This document shows positions 1 to 8,111 of a stretch of 64,000 bases of DNA, piece by piece (the first letter of the stretch is position 1; every line of letters starts with the position of its first letter). The position numbers and the translations under genes were made by a program. The notes under the pieces are model-generated. The model was given only the letters and a program-made list of their open reading frames with translations, did no database searches and was not told the origin of the DNA. Origin of the DNA: Halostagnicola sp. A56 (GTDB taxonomy: Archaea > Halobacteriota > Halobacteria > Halobacteriales > Natrialbaceae); NCBI RefSeq assembly GCF_000691505.1, contig NZ_JMIP02000019.1, positions 124,001-188,000 on the forward strand. The letters are read 5' to 3'.

Positions 1-686
1 GTCGTCTGGTTGCCGGTTGTCGTCGTCAACTCGGTGTTTATCTTGTGGATGTAGTTCGTCTCCTCGTCGACGTAGAGTTCGTAGGAGACGTCGTCGACGG
101 TCGCACCGGTCGCCTGAAAGTTCGGCGAGTTCTGGAGTTCCGTTTTCAGTTCCTCGGTCGCCTCGACCGAGACGACGGTCGTTTCGACCCCGTTTACCGT
201 CTCGGTTCCCTCCTCGGTCAGCGTCCCGGTTTCGATGAAGTCGGTCTGAGCCGCGAGCTGGGCGCTTTCCTCCCAGACGTTGCCCTCGAGTTCCATTTGG
301 AACCAGTCGCCGCCGATCGACGCGTACAGCGTGTCCTCGACGATGTACTCGTCGATTTGAACCGACTCGTTCTCCGAGATGAGTTCGGTGTCGGCCGTCG
401 AACTCACGTGCGAGCGGTTCGCAGATTCGTTGATCCGTCCCTCGGAGACGACCGTCTCGTCGCCCTCTTCAGTTCCGACCGTCCGCGTCATCTCATACTG
501 ATACGAGTCGACCGCCTCGATTTCCTCGAGAATGTCGGTTTGTTCGACTTCGTCCTCGTCGGCGGATTCCTGACCGCCGGGCATCGCGCCGGAGCAGCCG
601 GCCAGCGCCACGATCAGTACAACGGCGAGGATCGCGCCAGTTCGGGTTGAGTGTGTCACGTTCTGTGAACGCTCAACAGATTGCAT
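1..686 (-). CDS. Secreted lipoprotein, hypothetical (3' end outside window)
   Basis: The reverse-strand frame is open from an ATG at 686 to the window edge, about 228 residues. The N-terminus has a hydrophobic stretch ending in the lipobox LAGC (Cys near residue 32), followed by a Gly- and acid-rich linker, so the mature protein is probably lipid-anchored outside the cell. The rest is a soluble domain rich in Glu, Thr and Val with repeated short strand-like segments (for example VSYELYVDEETNYIHKI), which resembles the LolA/LppX-like beta folds common in haloarchaeal lipoproteins. That fold is inferred, and no substrate is suggested. The C-terminus is cut by the window edge. Confidence 0.75.
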   Translation of the reverse strand, partial: MQSVERSQNVTHSTRTGAILAVVLIVALAGCSGAMPGGQESADEDEVEQTDILEEIEAVDSYQYEMTRTVGTEEGDETVVSEGRINESANRSHVSSTADTELISENESVQIDEYIVEDTLYASIGGDWFQMELEGNVWEESAQLAAQTDFIETGTLTEEGTETVNGVETTVVSVEATEELKTELQNSPNFQATGATVDDVSYELYVDEETNYIHKINTELTTTTGNQT

Positions 687-852
687 CTAAACCGTTGTCC
701 TGCAGTTCACTCAGCGAGAGAAGAGAGTCGCGTAAGCGTGATAATCATCAGATCGGACCAGTGCTCCCCATGCCATCAAGCGCTATCGTTGCAACCCCCG
801 CCATTGTCTCGAGGGCCATACAACAGTTCTCGTCCCTTTCTAATTAGATCCG

Positions 853-1014
853 CTACCCCGGAATCAGGGTACTCAGGAGAATGAGTAAGAAAACGAAAAC
901 GAAGAAAAACAACAACGAACTCACTATCCAGCGCCAGAGATTCGTCACGGCGACCACCTGCTCCGAGTCATAGCAGACAGTCGTGTAACCACTGGGAAAA
1001 AGATTTCCGTCCAT
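853..1014 (-). CDS. Possible 53-residue single-span membrane protein
   Basis: A short reverse frame, ATG at 1014 to TAG at 853. It has a hydrophilic N-half with one Cys, the sequence NLWRWIV, and then about 22 strongly hydrophobic residues (many Phe, Leu, Val) ending STLIPG. The shape is that of a small membrane protein with its N-terminus on one side. It lies between the lipoprotein and the NSS transporter and would be divergent from the transporter. NSS transporters often have small membrane partners, but this one points away from its neighbour and I do not recognise a family. A chance frame is possible. The rest of 687-1101 holds no other gene I can support. Confidence 0.35.
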   Translation of the reverse strand: MDGNLFPSGYTTVCYDSEQVVAVTNLWRWIVSSLLFFFVFVFLLILLSTLIPG

Positions 1015-1067
1015 TTTTCAGGCAAAATTTCTCGAGTTGACATTCCACTAATACATCATGTCTAGTA

Positions 1068-1075
1068 AGTTATTT
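1068..1075 (+). promoter_or_regulatory. TATA-like box of the NSS transporter gene
   Basis: An AT-rich octamer (agttattt) lies about 30 bases before the ATG at 1102 in a locally AT-rich stretch. This spacing fits a haloarchaeal promoter giving a very short leader or a leaderless transcript. Confidence 0.45.
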
Positions 1076-1101
1076 GTGGGGATGGGGTCGATAACCCACA
1101 C

Positions 1102-2451
1102 ATGGTAGAGCGAGAAACATGGGCAACGAGAACAGGGTTCATACTAGCGGCGGTGGGAAGCGCCGTCGGACTGGGGAACGTCTGGCGGTTCCCCTACCAG
1201 GTCGGCGAATTCGGTGGTGCGGCGTTCCTCGTCGTCTACCTCGCGTTGATCGCGCTGGTCGGGTTCCCGGTATTGATGGTCGAATTTACAGTCGGCCGAT
1301 ACACCGACCGGAACCCGGTTGGCGCACTGAAACAGATCGGTCAGGGACCGGCGAAACGGATCGGATGGGTGTTCGTCACCGCCGGATTCGTCATCCTGTC
1401 GTACTACAGCGTCGTCGCCGGGTGGGTCCTGCAGTACACGGCGTACGGACTGCAGGGTAACTTCGCTACAGACGGCGCAGCGCAGTTCGGAGCCACCACG
1501 GGTGGCGCGGTATCGGTTCTCACACACGCGATTTTCATGGCCGCCGTCATCGCCGTCGTCGGGCTCGGTATCCGGCAGGGTATCGAACTCGCCGTCAAGT
1601 TGATGGTCCCCGCGATCATCCTGTTGACGGTCGGTCTCGCAGTTTACGCGTTTACGCTTCCCGGCGCTGGGGACGCGTACGCGTACTATCTCTCGCCCGA
1701 TCTCGGTACCATCGCGGCGAACTGGACGGACATCCTTCCTGCAGCCGCCGGTCAGGCCTTCTTCACGCTCTCACTGGGGATGGGCGTAATGATCACGTAC
1801 GCGTCTTATCTCGGAGAGGATCGCAACCTCGCCAAGGACGGCCTCATCATCGTCGCACTGGATACGGCGATCGCGTTTACTATCGGATTGGTCGCGTTCC
1901 CGATCCTCTTCTCTGGCGGCGTTGGCGTTTCTGAGATCACAGAAGTCGGTGCTGGTGCTGGTTTCATCTTCATCTCGCTCTCGCAGGCGTTCGCGAACCT
2001 CCCGCTCGGTGGCGTCCTCGGCGCGGTCTTCTTCGCGACTGTGGCCATCGCAGCGCTCTCGAGCGCGATCAGCATCCTGGAGGTCGTCACCTCGTACCTG
2101 ATCGACGAACACGGCGTCGATCGGGCCCCAGCGACCCTTCTCGTCGGGACCGCTATCTTCCTCGTCGGCGTTCCCGTCGCGTACGACGGGGGCCTGTCGT
2201 GGCTCACGGTCTACGACCAACTCGCGAACTACATCCTGCTCGTCCTCGGAGCGCTGTTGCTCTCGATCTACGTCGGTTGGGTCAAGACCGACATGGGCCT
2301 CGAGGAACTCGGAAAGGGAGTCAAAAACCTCGGCGCGTGGGGGATCACCTGGATCTGGGTCCTTCGGATTCCGGTCATCATCGTGTTGGTCGTCGTCCTC
2401 ACGTTGAACGCGATGGGGGCGTACGAGGCCCTCAGCGGACTCTTCGCCTAA
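1102..2451 (+). CDS. Sodium-dependent transporter, NSS (SNF) family
   Basis: 449 residues, a Na+-coupled symporter of the neurotransmitter:sodium symporter fold, probably importing an amino acid. The family signature is near the N-terminus: TRTGFILAAVGSAVGLGNVWRFPY, shown here as segments TRTGFILAAVG and GLGNVWRFPY, the unwound TM1 region that binds substrate and Na+. About 11 hydrophobic segments follow, including the TM6 region (GQAFFTLSLGMGVMITYASY) and the TM8 region with AIAALSSAIS, whose small polar residues match Na+-site positions in LeuT-like proteins. The length is that of prokaryotic members. It stands alone with its own promoter. The substrate cannot be read from the sequence. Confidence 0.93.
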   Translation: MVERETWATRTGFILAAVGSAVGLGNVWRFPYQVGEFGGAAFLVVYLALIALVGFPVLMVEFTVGRYTDRNPVGALKQIGQGPAKRIGWVFVTAGFVILSYYSVVAGWVLQYTAYGLQGNFATDGAAQFGATTGGAVSVLTHAIFMAAVIAVVGLGIRQGIELAVKLMVPAIILLTVGLAVYAFTLPGAGDAYAYYLSPDLGTIAANWTDILPAAAGQAFFTLSLGMGVMITYASYLGEDRNLAKDGLIIVALDTAIAFTIGLVAFPILFSGGVGVSEITEVGAGAGFIFISLSQAFANLPLGGVLGAVFFATVAIAALSSAISILEVVTSYLIDEHGVDRAPATLLVGTAIFLVGVPVAYDGGLSWLTVYDQLANYILLVLGALLLSIYVGWVKTDMGLEELGKGVKNLGAWGITWIWVLRIPVIIVLVVVLTLNAMGAYEALSGLFA

Positions 2452-2471
2452 TCGCCACCTCTTTTCGGCGT

Positions 2472-3182
2472 TTACGCCTCGCCGTAGACCGGAACGGCCG
2501 CGCCGCTCGTGACCGACGCGCCGTCGCTACAGAGAAACGCCATCACGTCCGCGATCTCGAGCGGGTCGACCCACGAGTCGTGATCCGAATCCGGCATCAT
2601 TTCCCGATTGGCCGGCGTATCGATGACGCTCGGCATGACGCAGTTCGCGCGGACGGTGCCGCGATTCTCCTCGGCCAGCGTTTCCGTGAGAATTCGGATG
2701 CCGGCTTTGGTGATTCGGTAGGGACCGTCGCCCTCGCCGCCCTCGAGACTCGAGCGCGCGCTCACGCTGACGATCGAACCCTCGCTCTCCTGTAGGTGTG
2801 GAAGGGCGTGTTTCGACACCAGAAACGCCGTTTTCAGGTTGATATTGAGGAGAGCGTCGAACTCCGCGAGATCCGTCTCCGCTACGTGCTGGCCGCCCAT
2901 CCACGTCCCGGCGATGTTGAGCAGATGGTCGACCTGACCGTGGTCATCGACGATGGACTCGAACAACTCGGCAACCTCGTCCTCGTCGGTCAGATCCCCC
3001 TCGTAGAACTGGACGGCGTCGTCCGGCTCGAGGAGGCTGTCGTCCGCGTCCGGTTCGATGACATCGACGGCGCAGACGGTCGCGCCCGCGTCTCGAAACC
3101 GTTCGACTGCGGCGCTTCCGAGCGCGCCGCTCGCGCCGGTGACCACCGCGACCGTCTCCGAGAAGTCGTACGTGACAGACAT
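2472..3182 (-). CDS. Short-chain dehydrogenase/reductase (SDR)
   Basis: 236 residues from the ATG at 3182; an upstream in-frame start would add nine residues outside the Rossmann core. It shows the cofactor motif VVTGASGALGSA, the NIAG motif (NNAG variant), the active-site Ser in SVSARSS, and the YRITK motif giving the catalytic Tyr and Lys. These define a classical SDR using NAD(P)H to interconvert an alcohol and a carbonyl. The C-terminal region has GAAVPVYGEA, usual for FabG-like members. It points the same way as the next gene, a quinone oxidoreductase, with a gap of about 100 bases. The substrate is unknown. Confidence 0.9.
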   Translation of the reverse strand: MSVTYDFSETVAVVTGASGALGSAAVERFRDAGATVCAVDVIEPDADDSLLEPDDAVQFYEGDLTDEDEVAELFESIVDDHGQVDHLLNIAGTWMGGQHVAETDLAEFDALLNINLKTAFLVSKHALPHLQESEGSIVSVSARSSLEGGEGDGPYRITKAGIRILTETLAEENRGTVRANCVMPSVIDTPANREMMPDSDHDSWVDPLEIADVMAFLCSDGASVTSGAAVPVYGEA

Positions 3183-3280
3183 ACACACTCCTGCCACCCG
3201 CAGGTGCAAAAGTTCCCACCCGGATTTCGAGCGACGACGACTCGCTCGAGTCCCAACACGAGAGATGCGTTCGACGGGAG

Positions 3281-4237
3281 CTACGGCGTGACGACCAGTT
3301 TCCCGAGGAAGCTCTCGGAGACCACGGCCTCGTGTGCATCCGAAACTTCCTCGAGATCGTACGTTCGGTCGACCTCCGCCGAGAGCGTCCCGCTCGAGAG
3401 CAACGTGGCGACGCGGCGGAGCACCGCGGCGAGATCAGGTGTGTTGAACATGCTGATCAGGTGGATCCGAAGCTCCTTCGAGCGCGCCGCCGGGACGTTC
3501 GAGAAGCCGGCCTCAGGACCCGTGTTGCCGATGCCGACGACTCGAGTTCCTTGCGTCGCGACGTTCGCGTCGAACTGGAGGTAGTCGTCGAGTCGGTGAT
3601 CGAGGATCACGTCGGGAGCGCCCGCGGTGATCACCGCGTCCTCGAGATCCTCGCGGTGGTAGTCTAACACGATGTCGGCCCCGAGGGACTCGAGTTTCTC
3701 GTGGTACTCCGGCGAGGCCGTCGTCGTCACCTCGGCCCCGGTCGCGGCCGCGATCTGTACTGCGGCGTGACCCACGCCGCCGCTCCCGCCGTGGACGAGA
3801 CACCGCTCCGCGGGCTCGAGTTCGGCGTGATCGATCAGCGACCGCCAGGCGGTCACGGCGGGAACGCCGAGGGCCGCGCCGGTCTCGATCGAAACGCCGT
3901 CGGGAAGCGTCGCGATTCGATCGGTCGGAGACGCGACGTATTCCGCACAGGTTCCCGGGATGTCCTTCCCGAGTCCGGTTCCGAAAACTCGGTCACCCGG
4001 CTCGAACGCGGTCACCTCGTCGCCGACGGCCTCGACGGTCCCGGCGAAATCCGATCCGGGGATCCACGGCAGTTCCGCGGGCGCGTAGGATCCCTCGCGA
4101 AAGTAGGTGTCGACGGGGTTGATCCCCGCAGCGCCGATCTCGACCAGTACCTCGTCTGCGTCGGGTTCGGGCGTCTCGATTTCCTCGAGTTCCAGTACGT
4201 CCGTGCCGCCGTGTTCGTGGTATCGAACGGCCTTCAT
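3281..4237 (-). CDS. Zinc-free quinone oxidoreductase, MDR superfamily
   Basis: 318 residues. The N-terminal GroES-like domain begins MKAVRYHEHGGTDVLELEE and contains AAGINPVDTYFREG. The Rossmann domain has VHGGSGGVGHAAVQIA for NADPH. The zinc-binding cysteines of alcohol dehydrogenases are absent, so this is a QOR/zeta-crystallin type enzyme that reduces quinones or enones with NADPH. It lies upstream of the SDR on the same strand and the two may be cotranscribed. The length is normal. The substrate is not known. Confidence 0.9.
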   Translation of the reverse strand: MKAVRYHEHGGTDVLELEEIETPEPDADEVLVEIGAAGINPVDTYFREGSYAPAELPWIPGSDFAGTVEAVGDEVTAFEPGDRVFGTGLGKDIPGTCAEYVASPTDRIATLPDGVSIETGAALGVPAVTAWRSLIDHAELEPAERCLVHGGSGGVGHAAVQIAAATGAEVTTTASPEYHEKLESLGADIVLDYHREDLEDAVITAGAPDVILDHRLDDYLQFDANVATQGTRVVGIGNTGPEAGFSNVPAARSKELRIHLISMFNTPDLAAVLRRVATLLSSGTLSAEVDRTYDLEEVSDAHEAVVSESFLGKLVVTP

Positions 4238-4309
4238 ACCCGCCTGTAGGACAGCCTGCGATATAGGATCACGTGATCGACAGCGCGGTTTCTCTTCTCT
4301 CGAGGGCGG

Positions 4310-4947
4310 TTACTCACGGGGGCATTCGACCCACTCTGGCGGCTCTTCGAATGCATCGACGGCAATTGGATGGGTACTCAGTACGTTCTCACCGCGGAAC
4401 CCGTGAATAAACGTTCCAATAACGCACTTCCCGTCGACGTCGTCCGATCCGCCGAAATCGTCCCGGATAAAATCGATAGTCGCGCGCTGATCGCCGACGC
4501 GACAGTGCACCGTAATTGGTCCTGGATCGGGCGGTACATCTGGAACGAACGTTTCGAATCCCGTCTGCTCTTCACCCGCGTCCGGTGTCACTTCTCGAGA
4601 CGACCAGAAGATGATCTCGTCTTCGTTTTCCACGAGATAATGGAACGTGAGCGGTTCCGCGGTCGCATTTCCAAACTCGATCCCCACCAGTACGACACCT
4701 ACAGGATCGGTTTCAGACGTAGAACAGCTGTCTCCTCGTAGACTGGGTCTCCATCTTCCAGAATCGTCACCGCAATGTCAGCCGACTCGTCCGATCGATT
4801 CTTGCCGAGAAGTCGCAGGTCAAGGTGATTTCTCGTTTTGTACTGTCGCCAGCCATAGTTGGCTGCACCCGTTGCGGTAACTCCCCCGAGGACGGTGACC
4901 ACGAGTGAGCGACGACTAATATTGGGGACCATACTCTTAGAAACCAA
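4310..4947 (-). pseudogene. Secreted or membrane-anchored hypothetical protein, split by a one-base deletion
   Basis: Two adjoining reverse frames look like one gene. The first, from the ATG at 4947, has ISRRSLVVTVLGG, a Tat-like RR signal and hydrophobic segment, then a beta-rich stretch ending VYEETAVLR before a stop at 4699. The second starts at about 4720 in a frame one base away, reads SETDPVGVVLVGIEFGN without a plausible start of its own, and runs to 4310. Adding one base near 4718 joins them into about 212 residues. The joined protein resembles haloarchaeal secreted proteins with an Ig-like fold; the function is unknown. It is either a pseudogene or a consensus error. Confidence 0.55.
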
Positions 4948-5112
4948 ACCATTTCATATAAACCCTGTGCCAACTCGGGGTTTAGACTCGCTATCGACCA
5001 TACCCTGCGAACGCCTATCAATTGGTTCACTCACGCTCGAGAAGTCTGTTGATGTATTCGACCAACCGTCGAGTATCGGAGCCTGGATAGTGGAGATCCT
5101 TGCTGGAGGCGA

Positions 5113-6234
5113 CTACCGCACCGCCTGCGTCGCCGCGTCGATAATCTCGAGCGCTTCTTTGAGTTCCTCCGTCCCGGTCGCATAGGAGAGTCGCGCGTAG
5201 CCCTCGCCGTGTGCGCCGAAGGCGTCGCCCGGCACGACGACCACGTCGCGCTCGAGGACTTCCTCGCACCAGCCGTCCGGAACCTTCGGCATGACGTAGA
5301 ACGCGCCCGAGGGCGTCGGGACCTCGAGGCCGGCGTCCTCGAGGCCGTCGACGACGAGGTCTCGGCGCTTCTCGAACGCGTCGACCATCTCGTAGACGGG
5401 ATCCTGTGGGCCGGTCAGGGCCGCCTCGGCGGCGTACTGCGCCGGTGCGCTCGCGCAAGCCTGTCCGTACTGGTGGACCCGTAGCATTCGCTCGATACGC
5501 CGATTCGATCCCACGACCCAGCCGAGTCGCCAGCCGGTCATCGAGTACGTCTTTGAGCAGGCGCTAACGACCACGACGTTGTCGCTCTGGGCGAACTCGA
5601 GCGGCGAGCGGTGTTCGCCTTCGAAGACGATTCGCTCGTACACTTCGTCGGAGAGACAGAGGACGTCGTGTTCGTCCGCGATGCGTGCGAACTCGCGCAT
5701 GTCCTCTTTGGACTGGACCGCACCCGTCGGGTTCGAGGGGCTGTTGACCACGAACACGGCGGTGTCGTCGGTGATCGCCTCCTCGACGGTCGCCGGATCG
5801 AGCGTGAGGTCCTCCCGGAGCGGGACCGGCTTGGGCGTTCCGTCGGCGATCTTCGTCAGCGCGTCGTAGGAGACGAAGCCGGGGTCGGGGAAAATGACTT
5901 CCTCTCCCGGATCGACGTGGGCCTCTAACACCAGGTGAAGTGCCTCGCTCCCGCCGGATGTCGCGATGATGTCCCCCGGATCGATGCCGATCCCGTACTC
6001 ACGGTCGTATGTTCCGGAAATTGCCTCACGGAGCGACTGCGTCCCTTTGTTCGACGTGTAGGCGTCGGTCTTCTTCGACTCGATGGCCTCGATCGCTCCC
6101 GCTCGAGCGTGCTCGGGCGTCGGAAAGTCCGGTTGCCCGAGTCCGAGGTTGATCGCGTCCTCGCCCGCGGCTTCGAACACTTCCCGGATCCCGCTGATCG
6201 ACACCTGCTCGACCCGATGAGAGAACTCCGTCAT
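5113..6234 (-). CDS. Class I/II PLP-dependent aminotransferase
   Basis: 373 residues from the ATG at 6234 (MTEFSHRVEQ); upstream in-frame codons are not family-like. It has the aspartate-aminotransferase fold: NLGLGQPDFPTP at the N-terminus, NSPSNPTGA, LSDEVYERIVF (Asp and Tyr contacting PLP), and SACSKTYSMTGWRLGW with the Schiff-base Lys. The C-terminal Arg that binds the substrate carboxylate lies in YARLSYA. This is the AspC/AlaT-like subgroup I-gamma, which makes or degrades amino acids using 2-oxoglutarate or a similar acceptor. The exact substrate is uncertain. The gene is divergent from the lipoprotein gene at 6382. Confidence 0.92.
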   Translation of the reverse strand: MTEFSHRVEQVSISGIREVFEAAGEDAINLGLGQPDFPTPEHARAGAIEAIESKKTDAYTSNKGTQSLREAISGTYDREYGIGIDPGDIIATSGGSEALHLVLEAHVDPGEEVIFPDPGFVSYDALTKIADGTPKPVPLREDLTLDPATVEEAITDDTAVFVVNSPSNPTGAVQSKEDMREFARIADEHDVLCLSDEVYERIVFEGEHRSPLEFAQSDNVVVVSACSKTYSMTGWRLGWVVGSNRRIERMLRVHQYGQACASAPAQYAAEAALTGPQDPVYEMVDAFEKRRDLVVDGLEDAGLEVPTPSGAFYVMPKVPDGWCEEVLERDVVVVPGDAFGAHGEGYARLSYATGTEELKEALEIIDAATQAVR

Positions 6235-6381
6235 GGTACAACGGGGGGAGCCAACCCCGATAACTCTTGATGTGTGTCCGCGATGGCTCCCCAGGTATCG
6301 ATCGTCACCGGTCCATTTATCCTGTCGGATCGAATGAACCAGCCACAACGAATATGCTGTTGGTAACGAATACGGTAGGTA

Positions 6382-7038
6382 ATGAGTTCTTCACGCAGAC
6401 GGTTTCTTGCAGCTGGAGTGACAGGTTCGGTCGCAGCCCTCGCTGGCTGTCTCGATTTCGTCACCGGCGACGGACCGCTCGAGTTCAGCTCCGACCGCGT
6501 CGCGCCGACCGATAGTGCGCTCGAGGAGACGGGATTCGACGAGGTGAGCGTCGAGGAACGGACCTTCGAGGAGACGGTCGAAGCCGGCGTCGAGCGGGAG
6601 GTCAAAGCCGGACTCTGGCTCTCGAGTTACGCAAAAGCGCTCGAAATTCGGGGCCAATCCCAGGAGGCGACCGCGTTCGTCGCGGTCTCGACGCCGAACA
6701 TGAGCGTCGCCGGTCGGTCGCTCAATCCCATCGACGGCATGGACAGCGAGGAGTTACTCGACGAGTTCCGTGGTCAGATCGAAAACGGGGAGACTGATAT
6801 TCAGGACATCCAGCACGAGGAGACGTTTTCGGTGTCGATTCTCGGACAGAGTCGCGACGTCGACCGCCTGCAGGGACAAACCGAGTACCAAGGCGAAGCG
6901 ATCGACATCGACCTCCTCGTGGCCTCGTTCGGTCACGAGGGCGACTATCTGGTTCTCGTCGGTATGTATCCGGAGCTGTTCCAGGACGAGGGAGCCAACG
7001 TCGAGGTACTGCTCGAGTCCGTCGAGCACCCAGTCTGA
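6382..7038 (+). CDS. Tat-exported lipoprotein, DUF6517-like
   Basis: 218 residues. The N-terminus SSSRRRFLAAG is a twin-arginine motif and is followed by a lipobox ALAGC, so the protein is probably exported folded and lipid-anchored. The mature part has the order seen in a haloarchaeal lipoprotein family I recall as DUF6517: an N-terminal strand (LEFSSDRVAPTDSALEETG), a central region with VAVSTPNMSVAGRSLNPI, and a terminal YLVLVGMYPE. The family has no known function. It is monocistronic with its own upstream region. The family name is from memory and should be treated as likely. Confidence 0.75.
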   Translation: MSSSRRRFLAAGVTGSVAALAGCLDFVTGDGPLEFSSDRVAPTDSALEETGFDEVSVEERTFEETVEAGVEREVKAGLWLSSYAKALEIRGQSQEATAFVAVSTPNMSVAGRSLNPIDGMDSEELLDEFRGQIENGETDIQDIQHEETFSVSILGQSRDVDRLQGQTEYQGEAIDIDLLVASFGHEGDYLVLVGMYPELFQDEGANVEVLLESVEHPV

Positions 7039-7244
7039 GCGCTCATCGGCCTGGTCCGATTTTCGCCCGGCGAACTCGAGGTGTTATCGGACAGACCAGA
7101 CGGTATCACGCGAGACGGCGACGCCGAGAACAGTGCGGCGTAGTAGTGGCCGACTCTGCCCGTTGGCGACGTTTCGAGCAACCTGTGGCTGCGGTGATTC
7201 GGAGAGTGAAATCGTACTCGAGTCGCTCCAAAGCCGGAGTCGGT

Positions 7245-8111
7245 TCAGTAGAATTCGCGAACGAGGTCCATGGCGTCCTCGGGTGCGCCGTCCGGAATCT
7301 CGGACATGTCTTCGGTGACGCCGTGTTGCTCGTGATACGGCAGTGCGTTCTCGTTTTGGTACATCACGCCCTGGTACTCCTTCTCGCCGTCCGTGATGAC
7401 TTCCTTGGCGTCCTCGTAGTTCGTTGGATCGTGGTCCTCGTCTTCTTTGAGGTCGACGAGCGTGTCGCGGAAGTAGTCGTAGGTGTCGACATCGTTGAAG
7501 GTGACACACGGACTGAAGACGTTGACGAAGCCGAAGCCGTCGTGTTCGATCGCCTTCTCGATGATTTCGGCGTGGCGCAACGCGTCCGAGCTAAAGGACT
7601 GGGCGATGAAGGTCGCACCCGATGCGAGCGCGAGCGCGAGCGGGTTGACCGGCGGCTGCTGTGGGCCCTCCGGTGTCGTCGACGTTTCGAAGTCCGAGCG
7701 CGAGGTCGGCGAGGCCTGTCCCTTCGTCAGCCCGTAAATGCGGTTGTCCATAACCACGTAGGTCATGTCCACGTTTCGGCGAACGGCGTGGACGAAGTGG
7801 CCGGCGCCGATCGAGTAGCCGTCGCCGTCGCCGCCGGCGACCATCACTTCGATGTCGGGGCGGGCCATCTTGACCCCGGTACCGACCGGCAGGGCGCGCC
7901 CGTGGACGCCATGCAGCGCGTAGCTGTGCATGTAGGTCCCGATCTTGCCCGAACAGCCGATCCCCGCCACGACGAACGTGTTGTCGGGGTCGTTGCCGGT
8001 GTTCGCGAGGGCTTTCATCATGCCGTTCATCGTGCCGAAGTCCCCACATCCGGGACACCAGGTCGGCTGCTTGTCGGATTTGAAGTCGGTAAATCGTACG
8101 TCTGAGCTCAT
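7245..8111 (-). CDS. korB: 2-oxoacid:ferredoxin oxidoreductase, beta subunit
   Basis: 288 residues. The protein carries WCPGCGDFG and IGCSGKIG, which supply cysteines for the [4Fe-4S] cluster, and GGDGDGYSIGAGHF, the thiamine diphosphate and Mg2+ binding motif. With the alpha subunit it decarboxylates 2-oxoglutarate (or a related 2-oxoacid) with CoA and ferredoxin, the haloarchaeal replacement for the 2-oxoglutarate dehydrogenase complex. Its ATG overlaps the stop of the alpha gene as ATGA (8108-8111), so the two are translationally coupled. I favour Kor over Por from the form of the alpha N-terminus. Confidence 0.88.
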   Translation of the reverse strand: MSSDVRFTDFKSDKQPTWCPGCGDFGTMNGMMKALANTGNDPDNTFVVAGIGCSGKIGTYMHSYALHGVHGRALPVGTGVKMARPDIEVMVAGGDGDGYSIGAGHFVHAVRRNVDMTYVVMDNRIYGLTKGQASPTSRSDFETSTTPEGPQQPPVNPLALALASGATFIAQSFSSDALRHAEIIEKAIEHDGFGFVNVFSPCVTFNDVDTYDYFRDTLVDLKEDEDHDPTNYEDAKEVITDGEKEYQGVMYQNENALPYHEQHGVTEDMSEIPDGAPEDAMDLVREFY

